Assembly (NCBI RefSeq): GCF_039503195.1
Contig: NZ_JBCJKP010000001.1
Location: 10,478,001 to 10,542,000, forward strand
DNA: 64,000 nt
From: Streptomyces mirabilis
GTDB taxonomy: Bacteria; Actinomycetota; Actinomycetes; Streptomycetales; Streptomycetaceae
Direction: 5' to 3'
A model generated the notes under the pieces. That model was not told the origin of the DNA, did no database searches, and worked only from the letters and a program-made list of their open reading frames with translations. The translations under genes and the position numbers were made by a program. This document shows positions 17,753 to 25,707 of the stretch, piece after piece; position 1 is the stretch's first letter, and every line of letters begins with the position of its first letter.

Positions 17753-19350
17753 GGGTGGGTCGCGGTTCCGGCGAGGGGCATGGCCGACGCCGCCCGGGTG
17801 AGCTCGGCGACGGTGAGGTCCGGACCGCTCAGCTCGGCCGTCACGGATCCGCGGACGAAGACCAGGGCGCGTCGGCACACGCCCGCGACCTCCTCGAAGT
17901 CGGTGGAGATCAGCAGGACCGCGAGGCCGGCGGCCAGCCCGTCGTCGAGCAGGCGGTAGACCGCGGCCTTGGCGCCGATGTCCACGCTCGCGGTCGGCTC
18001 CTCGAGGATCAGCAGGCGCAGGCCGACCCGGAGCCACCGGCCGATCACGACCTTCTGCTGGTTCCCGCCGGACAGGGTGGCTAGGGGGGCCTCGCCGTCG
18101 TGGGGCCGCACCGAGAGCCGCTCGATCAAGTCGGCCGCCTCGGCACGTTCGCGGCGGGGGCTGATCCAGCTCAGCGCCGACAGGCCGCCCGCGGCGGGGT
18201 TGGCCAGGAGGTTCTCGCGCACCGTCAGTTCCGCGGCGCAGCCCTCCCGCTGTCTGTCGCCGCTCACGAAGCCCACCCCGAGGCGGACGGCGTCGGCGAC
18301 CGTGCGCGGGCTGTACGGCTGACCGCCGAGCAGAACACGCCCGGCGAGGACGGCCCGGGAGCCGGCGAGGGCTCGGCCCAGGTCCATGTGCCCGGCGCCC
18401 GAGAGTCCGACCAGGCCCAGGACTTCCCCGGGCCCGACGTCCAGGCTGACAGGTCCCGCGCCGGCGGTCCGTACGCCGTCGAGGGTCAGGACGGCCGGTC
18501 CGTCAGCCGGCATCGTGGCGGGCCGGTAGCCGGCCAGTTCCTCGCCGACGATGTCGTGCACCAGACGGGCGGGGGCCCGGCCCGCCAGCGGGCCGTGGCT
18601 GACGAGGTGGCCGTCGCGCAGCACGGCGAAGGTGTCGGCGACCTTGTACACGTCGTCCAGCCGGTGGCTGACGTAGAGAATGCCGTGCCCCTGGTCGCGC
18701 AGGGTGTGGAGCACGCGGAAGAGCCGGGCGCAGTCCGCGGCGGGGAGTCGGGCGGTGGGCTCGTCCAGGACGATGAGCTTCGCGTGTGCCGCCAAGCCAC
18801 GGGAGATGGCGACCAGCGAGCGCTCGGCGGGGGAGAGCCGGGCGATCGGCGCGTCGGGGTCGAGATGTCCGGCGACGGTTTTCAGGGCGTCGGCGCAGCG
18901 CTCCCGGGTCCGCCTCCAGGAGATCAGGCCGCCGCGGCGGGGATACCCGATGCTCAGAGCGATGCTCTCGGCGACCGTCATCCACTCCACGAGACCGAGG
19001 TCCTGGTGGACGAAGGACATGCTGCGGGAGGCGGCATGACTTCCGAGCGGGTGCCCGTCCACCGTGATCTGTCCCGCATCGGCCTGGTGGACGCCGGCGA
19101 GCACCTTGATGAGTGTGGACTTTCCGGCACCGTTGGGCCCCAGAAGGGCGAGGACGCTGCCGGCGTGGACATCGAGGTCGACCCCGGCCAGCGCGAGGGT
19201 CCCGCCGAACCGCTTGCCGAGCCCGCGGACGCGGACCAGCGGCGTCGCCCCCAAGGGCGGGACGTCCTTCGGGGAAGTGTCGGGAGCGTCATACACGGAC
19301 ACCTCCGAGGGGTCGTCTGGCGAGTTCTTCCCGACCTTCATCGTCGTCAT
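17749..19350 (-). CDS. Sugar ABC transporter ATP-binding protein (RbsA/MglA type, two domains)
   Basis: A 533-residue tandem ATPase. The first domain has Walker A LLGPNGAGKST, Walker B LIVLDEPTA and a poor signature (LSPAERS). The second has a degenerate Walker A (GLSGAGHMDLG) but a perfect signature LSGGNQQK and Walker B LLILEEPTASVD. This asymmetry is normal for the RbsA family. The ATG at 19350 shares one base with the stop of the upstream phosphatase gene (TGATG), the strongest start evidence; an in-frame start at 19380 is less likely. It drives import through the following permease. Confidence 0.94.
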   Translation of the reverse strand: MTTMKVGKNSPDDPSEVSVYDAPDTSPKDVPPLGATPLVRVRGLGKRFGGTLALAGVDLDVHAGSVLALLGPNGAGKSTLIKVLAGVHQADAGQITVDGHPLGSHAASRSMSFVHQDLGLVEWMTVAESIALSIGYPRRGGLISWRRTRERCADALKTVAGHLDPDAPIARLSPAERSLVAISRGLAAHAKLIVLDEPTARLPAADCARLFRVLHTLRDQGHGILYVSHRLDDVYKVADTFAVLRDGHLVSHGPLAGRAPARLVHDIVGEELAGYRPATMPADGPAVLTLDGVRTAGAGPVSLDVGPGEVLGLVGLSGAGHMDLGRALAGSRAVLAGRVLLGGQPYSPRTVADAVRLGVGFVSGDRQREGCAAELTVRENLLANPAAGGLSALSWISPRRERAEAADLIERLSVRPHDGEAPLATLSGGNQQKVVIGRWLRVGLRLLILEEPTASVDIGAKAAVYRLLDDGLAAGLAVLLISTDFEEVAGVCRRALVFVRGSVTAELSGPDLTVAELTRAASAMPLAGTATHP

Positions 19351-22337
19351 CAGTGGGGCGAATCTGAGTATTTCAGACATCCTGCCCGCTGCTGTGACTC
19401 CAGCGGGTCAGTGGCCCGCACGGGCGATCCGCGTGTCCCGCGCTCGCTTCTCCCTTGTCCGACGGTCGCGTCCGCTGGACCGCGGCCGTGGTCCTTCAGG
19501 CGGCGTCGAGACCGCATTCCCGCCCAGATGACCTTGCCCTCGGGCAGATAGCGCGTACCCCAGCTCTGTGCCAGCTGCGCCACGAGGAACAGGCCACGGC
19601 CGCCCTCGTCGGTGCTGGCCGCCCGGCGCAGGTGCGGGGCGGTGTTGCTGGCGTCGGAAACCTCGCAGATCAGGGTGCGACCGTGCAGCAGCCGTACCCG
19701 GATGGGCCCGGCACCGTGGCGGATCGCGTTGGTCACCAGCTCGCTGAGCGTCAGCTCGGCGGCGAACGCGGCCTCGTCGAGTCCCCAGTCGGCCAGTTGC
19801 CGCAGGGCGGCGGCACGGACTTCACTGACCCGGGCCGGATCGGCGGGCAGGTCCCAGGCGGCGATCCGGCGAGGGTCCAGCGCGTGGGTGCGGGCGACGA
19901 GCAGGGCGATGTCGTCGCAGGGGTGGACGGGCGCGACGGTTTCCAGGACCGTCTGACAGGTCTGCTCCGGTGTCTGTTCGGGGTGGGCCAGGGCGCCGCG
20001 CAGCTGATCGAGCACCACGTCGACGTCGCGGTGCCGGTCCTCGATGAGTCCGTCCGTGTAGAGGAGCAGCCGGCTGCCCTCGGGGAGGGGGATCTCGGCG
20101 GATTCGAAGGGCAGGCCGCCCAGGCCGAGAGGGGGCCCGGCGGGCAGGTCGGGGAACGACACCGTGCCGTCGGGCCGCACCAGCGCGGGCGGAGGGTGGC
20201 CCGCCCGGGCCATGGTGCACTGCTGCGAGGTCGGATCGTAGATGGCGTACAGGCAGGTCGCACCGATGGCACCGGCACCGGCGGCGGGTTCCTCCCGGTC
20301 CAGGCGTCCCACGAGGTTGTCGAGGTGGGTGAGGACTTCGTCCGGGGGGAAGTCGAGTTCGGCGAAGCTGCGCGCGGCGGTGCGCAGCTGGCCCATGGTG
20401 GCGGCGGACAGCATGCCGTGGCCGACGACATCCCCGACGAAGAGGCCGATACGGGTGCCGGAGAGCGGGATGACGTCGTACCAGTCTCCGCCGACGTCGG
20501 ATTCGGCGGGCAGATAGCGGTGAGCGATCTCCACGGCGTCCTGGTCGGGCAGATCGTGCGGCAGCAGGCTGCGCTGGAGGGTCAGGACCATGGTGCGTTC
20601 GCGCGTGTAGCGCCGGGCGTTGTCGATGGACAGGGCGGCGCGGCTGGCGAGTTCCAGGCCCAGCGAGCGGTCGTCGTCACCGAAGGGGGCGGGGTCCTGC
20701 GCACGGTAGAAGCTGGCGATGCCCAGGATCACGCCGCGGGCCACCAGGGGGACCGCGATGAGGGAGTGGACCTGGGTGAGCAGCCGTTCGGTGTGCTCGG
20801 GGTCCTGGGCGAGCCAGCCCGCAGCGGCCTTCAGATCCGGTTCCAGCACTGCCTGCCCGCTGGTCAGACAGCGCATCTGCGGCGTGGTCGGGCCGAAGTC
20901 GACCTGCTTGCCGACCGGGCTGAAGGGAAGGTCGTCGCGGATCCCGTGCACCACCGTGCGGTGCAGGTCGGTGCGGGGGTCGGCGGACTCCTCGCCACGC
21001 AGTACGGCCTCGGGCAGGTCGATGGTGACGAAGTCGGCCAGTCGTGGGACCGCCGTCTCGGCGAGTTCCTGGGCGGTACGGCGCACGTCCAGGGTGGTAC
21101 CTATGCGGGCGCTGGCCTCGGACAGCAGCTCCAGGCGGCGGCGCGCGGCCAGGGCGTACGTCCCCACGCGCGGTTCCCCCACCATCACGAGCCTTCTGGT
21201 CCGGGGCGGGGCATCGAGGCGATCGTCCGCCACGCCACCCCTGCCGACGGTGCCGAACGGGCCGTAGGCGATGTCGGGAAGGTGCCTGGACAGCGTGGCG
21301 ACGGGCGAACGCCCGGGGACCGCCGCGGCGGCTGGAACGAACCGGGACGGCGGGACGGCGGTGACCACGGCGAGCCGACCGGAACAGCCCGGCGGTACGT
21401 CGACGTGGGTCGGGACGGCGAGGGGCTCTCGCGGTGCGGGGCCGGGCAGGACGGCCTCGATGGCAACGCCTTCCACCCCTGAGTCACTTCTCATCGGACG
21501 GCTCACGAGAGTGACGTGCCGACCGTCGAACAGGGACACGACGGCGGCGGCCCGCTGCCCGCGCGAGATCAGCTCGGCGGCCTTCTCCGTGAGGACCGCC
21601 CGGTCGCGGGGATGCAGTTCGAGGGCCAGTTCGTCCACGCCGACGGTGTGGTGAAGGCCGGCGGAGGTCGCGGCTCCGGTGTCCAGGTACGCCCGCAACA
21701 GAGCGCGCTCACGCGCGGAACTCTGCCTCAGCAGCCGCCGCTCGATGGCCTGGGCCGCCTTGCGTATCGTGATCGCCAACTCCGGCTCTTCCGTGCTGCT
21801 CGGATAGCCGAAGCACAGCACGCCCTCGATACGACCGCTGAGCGGATCGCGGACGGGAAGCGCGCGGCAGGCGCTTCGCTGGGAACGCTCGGCGAAGTGC
21901 TCGGCACCGTGAACCCGGATGAGTTGCCGCTCCGCCAGTGCGAGACCGATGCCGTTGGTACCCGCGACCCGTTCGGCGAACACGAATCCCGGAACGCGCT
22001 GAAACGCCGGAAGACTCCTGGCCAGCGACGCCTCTCCGAAACGGCGCAGGAGGACCGTGCCGCTCGCATCGGCTACGGAGATGTTCATCTTGCTGCCGGC
22101 GAACCTGGCCTGCAGCCGGTCGAGCACGGGGACGGCCGCGCGGACGATCCGGGCGTCGCGGTCGAAATCATCCCGGAAGGGCAGGTCGGCCTGGTCCGGC
22201 GAGAGGCCGAGGGAGCGGCTGCGCTGCCACGAACTCAGGATCGATGTGCGCACGCCCGCCTCGACGGGCTCACCCTGAAGAAACCGCTCACGGGAACGGG
22301 CAGGCCCTGTGCCACCTGTCGCGTGCCCCGTCGGCAT
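19350..22337 (-). CDS. GAF-GAF-SpoIIE-HATPase sensor phosphatase/kinase, first gene of sugar-transporter operon
   Basis: A large (about 995-residue) multi-domain regulator. The N-terminal 320 residues match the sensor part of AcoR-like sigma-54 activators (SRERFLQGEPVEAGVRTSIL, SSWQRSRSLGLSPD) with a GAF core. A second GAF spans about 400-570. A SpoIIE/PP2C phosphatase spans about 595-790 (DVGGDWYDVIPL, LFVGDVVGHGM, HPCDDIALLVA), and an RsbW-like HATPase spans about 805-930 (LSELVTNAIRHG, GGRGLFLVAQLAQSWG). ATG 22337 is the probable start, with GTG 22373 as an alternative. Its stop overlaps the ATPase gene start (TGATG), so the regulator is made together with the transporter. Confidence 0.9.
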   Translation of the reverse strand: MPTGHATGGTGPARSRERFLQGEPVEAGVRTSILSSWQRSRSLGLSPDQADLPFRDDFDRDARIVRAAVPVLDRLQARFAGSKMNISVADASGTVLLRRFGEASLARSLPAFQRVPGFVFAERVAGTNGIGLALAERQLIRVHGAEHFAERSQRSACRALPVRDPLSGRIEGVLCFGYPSSTEEPELAITIRKAAQAIERRLLRQSSARERALLRAYLDTGAATSAGLHHTVGVDELALELHPRDRAVLTEKAAELISRGQRAAAVVSLFDGRHVTLVSRPMRSDSGVEGVAIEAVLPGPAPREPLAVPTHVDVPPGCSGRLAVVTAVPPSRFVPAAAAVPGRSPVATLSRHLPDIAYGPFGTVGRGGVADDRLDAPPRTRRLVMVGEPRVGTYALAARRRLELLSEASARIGTTLDVRRTAQELAETAVPRLADFVTIDLPEAVLRGEESADPRTDLHRTVVHGIRDDLPFSPVGKQVDFGPTTPQMRCLTSGQAVLEPDLKAAAGWLAQDPEHTERLLTQVHSLIAVPLVARGVILGIASFYRAQDPAPFGDDDRSLGLELASRAALSIDNARRYTRERTMVLTLQRSLLPHDLPDQDAVEIAHRYLPAESDVGGDWYDVIPLSGTRIGLFVGDVVGHGMLSAATMGQLRTAARSFAELDFPPDEVLTHLDNLVGRLDREEPAAGAGAIGATCLYAIYDPTSQQCTMARAGHPPPALVRPDGTVSFPDLPAGPPLGLGGLPFESAEIPLPEGSRLLLYTDGLIEDRHRDVDVVLDQLRGALAHPEQTPEQTCQTVLETVAPVHPCDDIALLVARTHALDPRRIAAWDLPADPARVSEVRAAALRQLADWGLDEAAFAAELTLSELVTNAIRHGAGPIRVRLLHGRTLICEVSDASNTAPHLRRAASTDEGGRGLFLVAQLAQSWGTRYLPEGKVIWAGMRSRRRLKDHGRGPADATVGQGRSERGTRGSPVRATDPLESQQRAGCLKYSDSPH

Positions 22338-22774
22338 CGGTTTCCTGCCGGTCAGAACCACGCCTCGCCTCACTCGCGATTTCGACAGTTCATTCGCCGA
22401 AAATCACCTGTTATGTACAAGAATACCGACAATTGGATTATTGGGGATATGAGCCATAGTCTATGGACGCGCCATGACCGTACGGGGTTCTACCGGAGGC
22501 GTGGAGACGGATGGTGTCCGTCGTGGACCAGGACACCGAGGATCTGGACGCCGTGTCCTGCACACCGACGGCACCCGAGTGGGCCAGGTGCATCACTCGT
22601 CTACTTTTCCATGAGCGCGCGTGCGGCGCAGCCGGGGCAGGCTGGCATACATCCCGCCTCCTCCGAAGGTGAGCAGCTATGACGTCGTGCCTCCGTCACG
22701 GTTCGACGACGTCGAACACGCGGTCTCGGCCTCGCCGGCGCCGTCGGCGCGATGAAGGAGGTGCTCCTCGCATC
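22338..22774. other. Divergent control region between sensor operon and SDR
   Basis: This stretch starts with a conspicuously AT-rich block (about 22375-22460), the most AT-rich stretch I noticed in the window, which is a likely promoter for the operon on the minus strand. The right part holds a possible 53-codon reading frame and the GAAGGAGG preceding the SDR gene. Confidence 0.5.
22511..22672 (+). CDS. Possible 53-residue small protein
   Basis: ATG 22511 follows GGAG at 22503-22506 and opens a 53-codon frame (MVSVVDQDTEDLDAVS..., with CxT and several cysteines later) that ends at a TGA at 22670-22672. The acidic start and basic end look protein-like, but no family is recognised. It could equally be the end of a decayed gene. 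Confidence 0.25.
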   Translation: MVSVVDQDTEDLDAVSCTPTAPEWARCITRLLFHERACGAAGAGWHTSRLLRR

Positions 22775-23340
22775 GTGCACTCCGTGCAGAAGGTCGTCCT
22801 CATCACCGGCGCTTCGCAGGGCATCGGCGCCGCCCTTGTCACCGCCTACCGCGAGCTCGGCTACGGGGTCGTGGCGATCTCCCGCTCCATCGGTGACTTC
22901 AGCGACCCCGAGACACTGGCCGTGCGGGCCGATGTGACCGAGCGGGGCGTCGGCGCTCGCGTCGTCGACGCGGCTCTCGGGCGGTTCGGCCGGATCGACA
23001 CGCTGATCAACAACGCCGGAATCTTCATCGCCAAGCCCTTCACCGAATACACCGACGAGGACTACGACGCCGTGGCCGAGGTGAACTTGCGCGGCTTCTT
23101 CGAGGTCTCCCGCAGCGCCGTCGCCGCCATGCTCTCCGGGGCCGGTGGGGGCCACCTGGTGAACGTCTCGACCACCCTGGTCGACCACGCCGACTCGAGG
23201 GTGCCCGCTGCGCTCGCGTCGCTGACCAAAGGTGGGCTGAACGCGGTCACCAAGGCGCTGGCGATCGAGTACGCGTCCCGCGGCATCCGGGTCAACACCG
23301 TCGCGCTCGGCACCGTCCGTACCCCGATGCACCCGACCGG
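22775..23340 (+). pseudogene. SDR oxidoreductase, N-terminal part, truncated by IS5
   Basis: A short-chain dehydrogenase whose Rossmann start TGASQGIG is at residues 11-18 from GTG 22775, with NNAG at the fourth strand. Homology runs up to 'LGTVRTPMHP' near 23335 and is then replaced by transposase sequence. The last residues of an SDR (GETLMIDGGQSVN) appear at 25646-25687, on the far side of two insertion sequences. At the active-site tyrosine position the sequence reads ALASLTK, so Tyr is Ala while the Lys is kept. The GGAGG at 22757-22761 lies 13 bases upstream, further than usual. Confidence 0.75.
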
Positions 23341-23912
23341 GCGCGGGTCTGGGCCAAGCTGCACCGCCTGGTGCTGGACGAACTCGGCGCCCGCGGGAAC
23401 CTGGACTGGTCGAGGTGCGCGATCGACTCGGTGAACATGCGGGCCCTGAAAGGGGGGATCTGACAGGTCCGAATCCTGTCGACCGGGGCAAGAAAGGCTC
23501 GAAGATCCACCTGATCACGGAGCGGACCGGTTTACCCCTCTCCGTCGGTATCTCGGCCGCCAACCTGCACGACAGTCAGGCGCTGGAGCCACTCGTGCGC
23601 GGGATCCCGCCGATCCGCTCCCGCCGCGGCCCACGCCGACGTAAGCCCGCCAAGCTGCACGCCGACAAGGGCTACGACTACGACCACCTGCGTCGATGGC
23701 TGCGCAAGCGCGGCATCACCCACCGCATCGCACGCAAGGGCATCGAATCCTCCACACGGCCGGGCCGCCACCGCTGGACGATCGAGCACACCATGGCCCG
23801 GCTCGCCGGCTGCCGTCGGCTCCACCGCCGCTACGAGCGCAAGGCCGAACACTTCCTGGCCTTCACCGCCATCGCCTGCACCCTCATTTGCTACCGCCGA
23901 CTCACCAAATGA
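23341..23912 (+). pseudogene. IS5-family transposase (5'-truncated, two frames joined by -1 shift)
   Basis: The upstream frame ends at a TGA at 23461, a few bases after AAAGGGGGG; the downstream frame restores the expected ALKGGDLTGPNP sequence exactly if the ribosome slips back one base on the G run. That fits programmed frameshifting, which is known in several IS5-group elements, rather than random damage. The catalytic core and C-terminus are intact, but the N-terminal third is gone, so the copy should be inactive. Confidence 0.75.
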
Positions 23913-23920
23913 GACGACGT
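23341..23920 (+). mobile_element. IS5-family element, 5'-truncated
   Basis: The DDE transposase is read in two frames. Frame one gives 'VWAKLHRLVLDELG', 'CAIDSVNMRALKGG'; after a run of six G (23452-23457), a -1 shift gives 'DLTGPNPVDRGKKGSKIH' through to the stop at 23912. The DDE acidic residues lie in AIDS, HADKGYD and the terminal WTIEHT region. Everything before 'VWAKLH' is missing, and the left end abuts the SDR gene. The right end is close to 23920, where the IS701 element begins. Confidence 0.85.
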
Positions 23921-23924
23921 CTAA

Positions 23925-25323
23925 TACTGCAACGGTGTTTGTGCTGATTGCTGGGCAGTTTCAGGGGCTGTGTCCGCGTCGTTTGTAGTGACTGACGCGT
24001 GCTTGATGCTGCCGTCTGCGGCGCCATGTTGACCAGTGCAGGATGTGGTCAACGGGGGTGGGCCAGCGGTGGGTGAGCCTGTGGATCAGGCGTCTGATCT
24101 CAGCGACGCTGTAGTGGATGAGGTGGGAGGATCCGTTTCTGCTTTGTCGGCGTCGAGTTCGCGGGCGCGCAGGACGGTAAGGCAGGCGTGGGCGGCCATG
24201 GCGAGGGTCATGTGGCGGTGCCAGCCGGGGTAGCGGCGGACCTGGTAGTCGTCCAGGCCGCACTCCTGCTTCGCGGTCTGGAAGCATTCCTCCACGGCCC
24301 ACCGGCTGCCCGCGATCTGGATCAGTTCGTCCAGGGTGGTGTCGGTGGGGCAGTAGGCGATGTAGTAGGAGATCTCCTCGGGACGGCGGACGCTGCGGCG
24401 GGCGATGACCCAGTGCCGGCGGTCTTCCCGGTGCCAGGGCCGCACCTCGACGCGGGCCCAGTCGAACACGCGCGGGCCGTGGGCCCCGGCGCCGCAGGAG
24501 CGGCGTTTCCACTTCTGCCGTGGCAGGCCGGGGAACAGGTCGTGGACAGGATGATCGATGGACCAGCGGGTGACGACGGTGTCGTGCCGGGTGGTGGCCA
24601 TGACGTGGAAGACATCGGCTTGTTCCAGCTCGAAGCGCCAGCCCTTGCTGAAGCCGTAGGCGGCATCCGCGGTCACCCACCGAAACGGGATGCGGTCGGC
24701 GATGGCTTTGCGGACCATCGCCTTGGCCATGGCCACCTTTGTCTCGAAGGTGACGCTGTCGTCGATACCGGCCCGCCGGCAGCGTTCCCGGTCGTCCGTC
24801 CACGAGGTGGGCAGATACAGGCGGCGGTCGATCAGGGCGCGTCCGCGGCCGGTGGCGTAGGCGAGGAACACACCGATCTGGCTGTTCTCGGTGCGTCCGG
24901 CGGTGCCGGAGTACTGCCGTTGCACGCCGGCCGAGCGGATGCCCTTCTTGAGGAAACCGGTGTCATCGACGATCAGGACGGCCTCGCGGTCTCCGAGGTG
25001 TTCGACAACGTAGTCGCGCACGTCGCCGAGGACTTCGTCTGCGTCCCAGTCGGTCCGGTTCAGCAGCCGGTGGATGCGGTCCGGGGCAGCGTGACCTGCC
25101 TGTTCAGCCAGTGTCCAGCCGTTCTTCCGCTCGAGCGGAGCGATCAGTCCCTGCATATACGCCAGAGCCGACTCCCTCGGCTCACTGCGGGCGAACCGGT
25201 GCTCAAACCGTTCGTGCAACCGATCCAGTTCGCCCGCCCACTGCCTGGCACCAGCAAGGTCCCCACCCATAACCACACCAACGACCAACCTGGCCAACAG
25301 TCACGCCAAACGCCGTTGCAGTA
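23925..25323 (-). mobile_element. Complete IS701-family insertion sequence
   Basis: Terminal inverted repeats of 17 bp, TACTGCAACGGTGTTTG (23925-23941) and its complement at 25307-25323, differ at one base. The 4-bp target duplication CTAA (23921-23924 and 25324-25327) fits the YTAR pattern known for IS701. The size is 1399 bp. With the transposase open from start to stop, the element looks recent and possibly active. Removing it restores GACGACGTCTAATACTACG. Confidence 0.93.
24086..25270 (-). CDS. IS701-family transposase
   Basis: An intact transposase of about 394 residues (ATG 25270; a TTG at 25297 would add nine). The first catalytic acid is in VLIVDDTGFLKKG, the second in WVTADAAYG, and the glutamate region in SRWAVEECFQTAKQECGLD, which together form the family DDE signature. 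It fills most of the element and is transcribed on the minus strand. There is no frameshift or stop. Confidence 0.93.
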   Translation of the reverse strand: MGGDLAGARQWAGELDRLHERFEHRFARSEPRESALAYMQGLIAPLERKNGWTLAEQAGHAAPDRIHRLLNRTDWDADEVLGDVRDYVVEHLGDREAVLIVDDTGFLKKGIRSAGVQRQYSGTAGRTENSQIGVFLAYATGRGRALIDRRLYLPTSWTDDRERCRRAGIDDSVTFETKVAMAKAMVRKAIADRIPFRWVTADAAYGFSKGWRFELEQADVFHVMATTRHDTVVTRWSIDHPVHDLFPGLPRQKWKRRSCGAGAHGPRVFDWARVEVRPWHREDRRHWVIARRSVRRPEEISYYIAYCPTDTTLDELIQIAGSRWAVEECFQTAKQECGLDDYQVRRYPGWHRHMTLAMAAHACLTVLRARELDADKAETDPPTSSTTASLRSDA

Positions 25324-25328
25324 CTAAT

Positions 25329-25640
25329 ACTACGAGGAGCAGAAGGCCGCCAATTCCAGTTGGACGCCGTCCAGTGACGGCGACCGAAAGGACGTGGCGC
25401 TCGCGCTGTACTCCAGCACCGACGACGGCGCGAACTGGAACATCGTCAACATCATCGCCACCGGCGGCTGGCAAGGCGGCAGCGCGGGAAGCCTCGGGCG
25501 CGTGCCTCGGCTACGACGCCGGCACCGGCGTGCCGGTCCTCGACCCGGACAACGACACCGCGCCGGACTCGGGCGGCCAGGTCCTCGTGCACAGTTCCTC
25601 GGCGAACAGGACAGCGGCGGTGCGGCCGATACCCGAAGTT
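25329..25640 (+). pseudogene. Unidentified relic right of IS701
   Basis: Two frames carry protein-like sequence: 'YYEEQKAANSSWTPSSDGDR' and 'LYSSTDDGANWNIVNIIATGG' until about 25480, then in another frame 'GYDAGTGVPVLDPDNDTAPD'. The frame change marks it as broken. I do not recognise the family. It separates the IS pair from the SDR tail. Confidence 0.35.
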
Positions 25641-25645
25641 CCTCC

Positions 25646-25687
25646 GGCGAGACACTGATGATCGACGGCGGGCAGAGCGTCAACTGA
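25646..25687 (+). pseudogene. C-terminal tail of an SDR oxidoreductase
   Basis: GETLMIDGGQSVN followed by TGA is the standard C-terminal end of classical SDR proteins. The matching N-terminal part ends at about 23340, so the simplest reading is one SDR gene whose middle was lost during insertion-sequence activity. Confidence 0.6.
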
Positions 25688-25707
25688 GCCGCCACAACAC
25701 TGTTTCC

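Noticed and set aside
16292..17959. 555-codon plus-strand frame
   Set aside because: It is antisense to the permease and lipoprotein genes, which have membrane spans, a lipobox and overlapping starts.
18100..21482. Long plus-strand frames (483 and 675 codons)
   Set aside because: They are antisense to the ABC ATPase and the sensor phosphatase; no motif is present.
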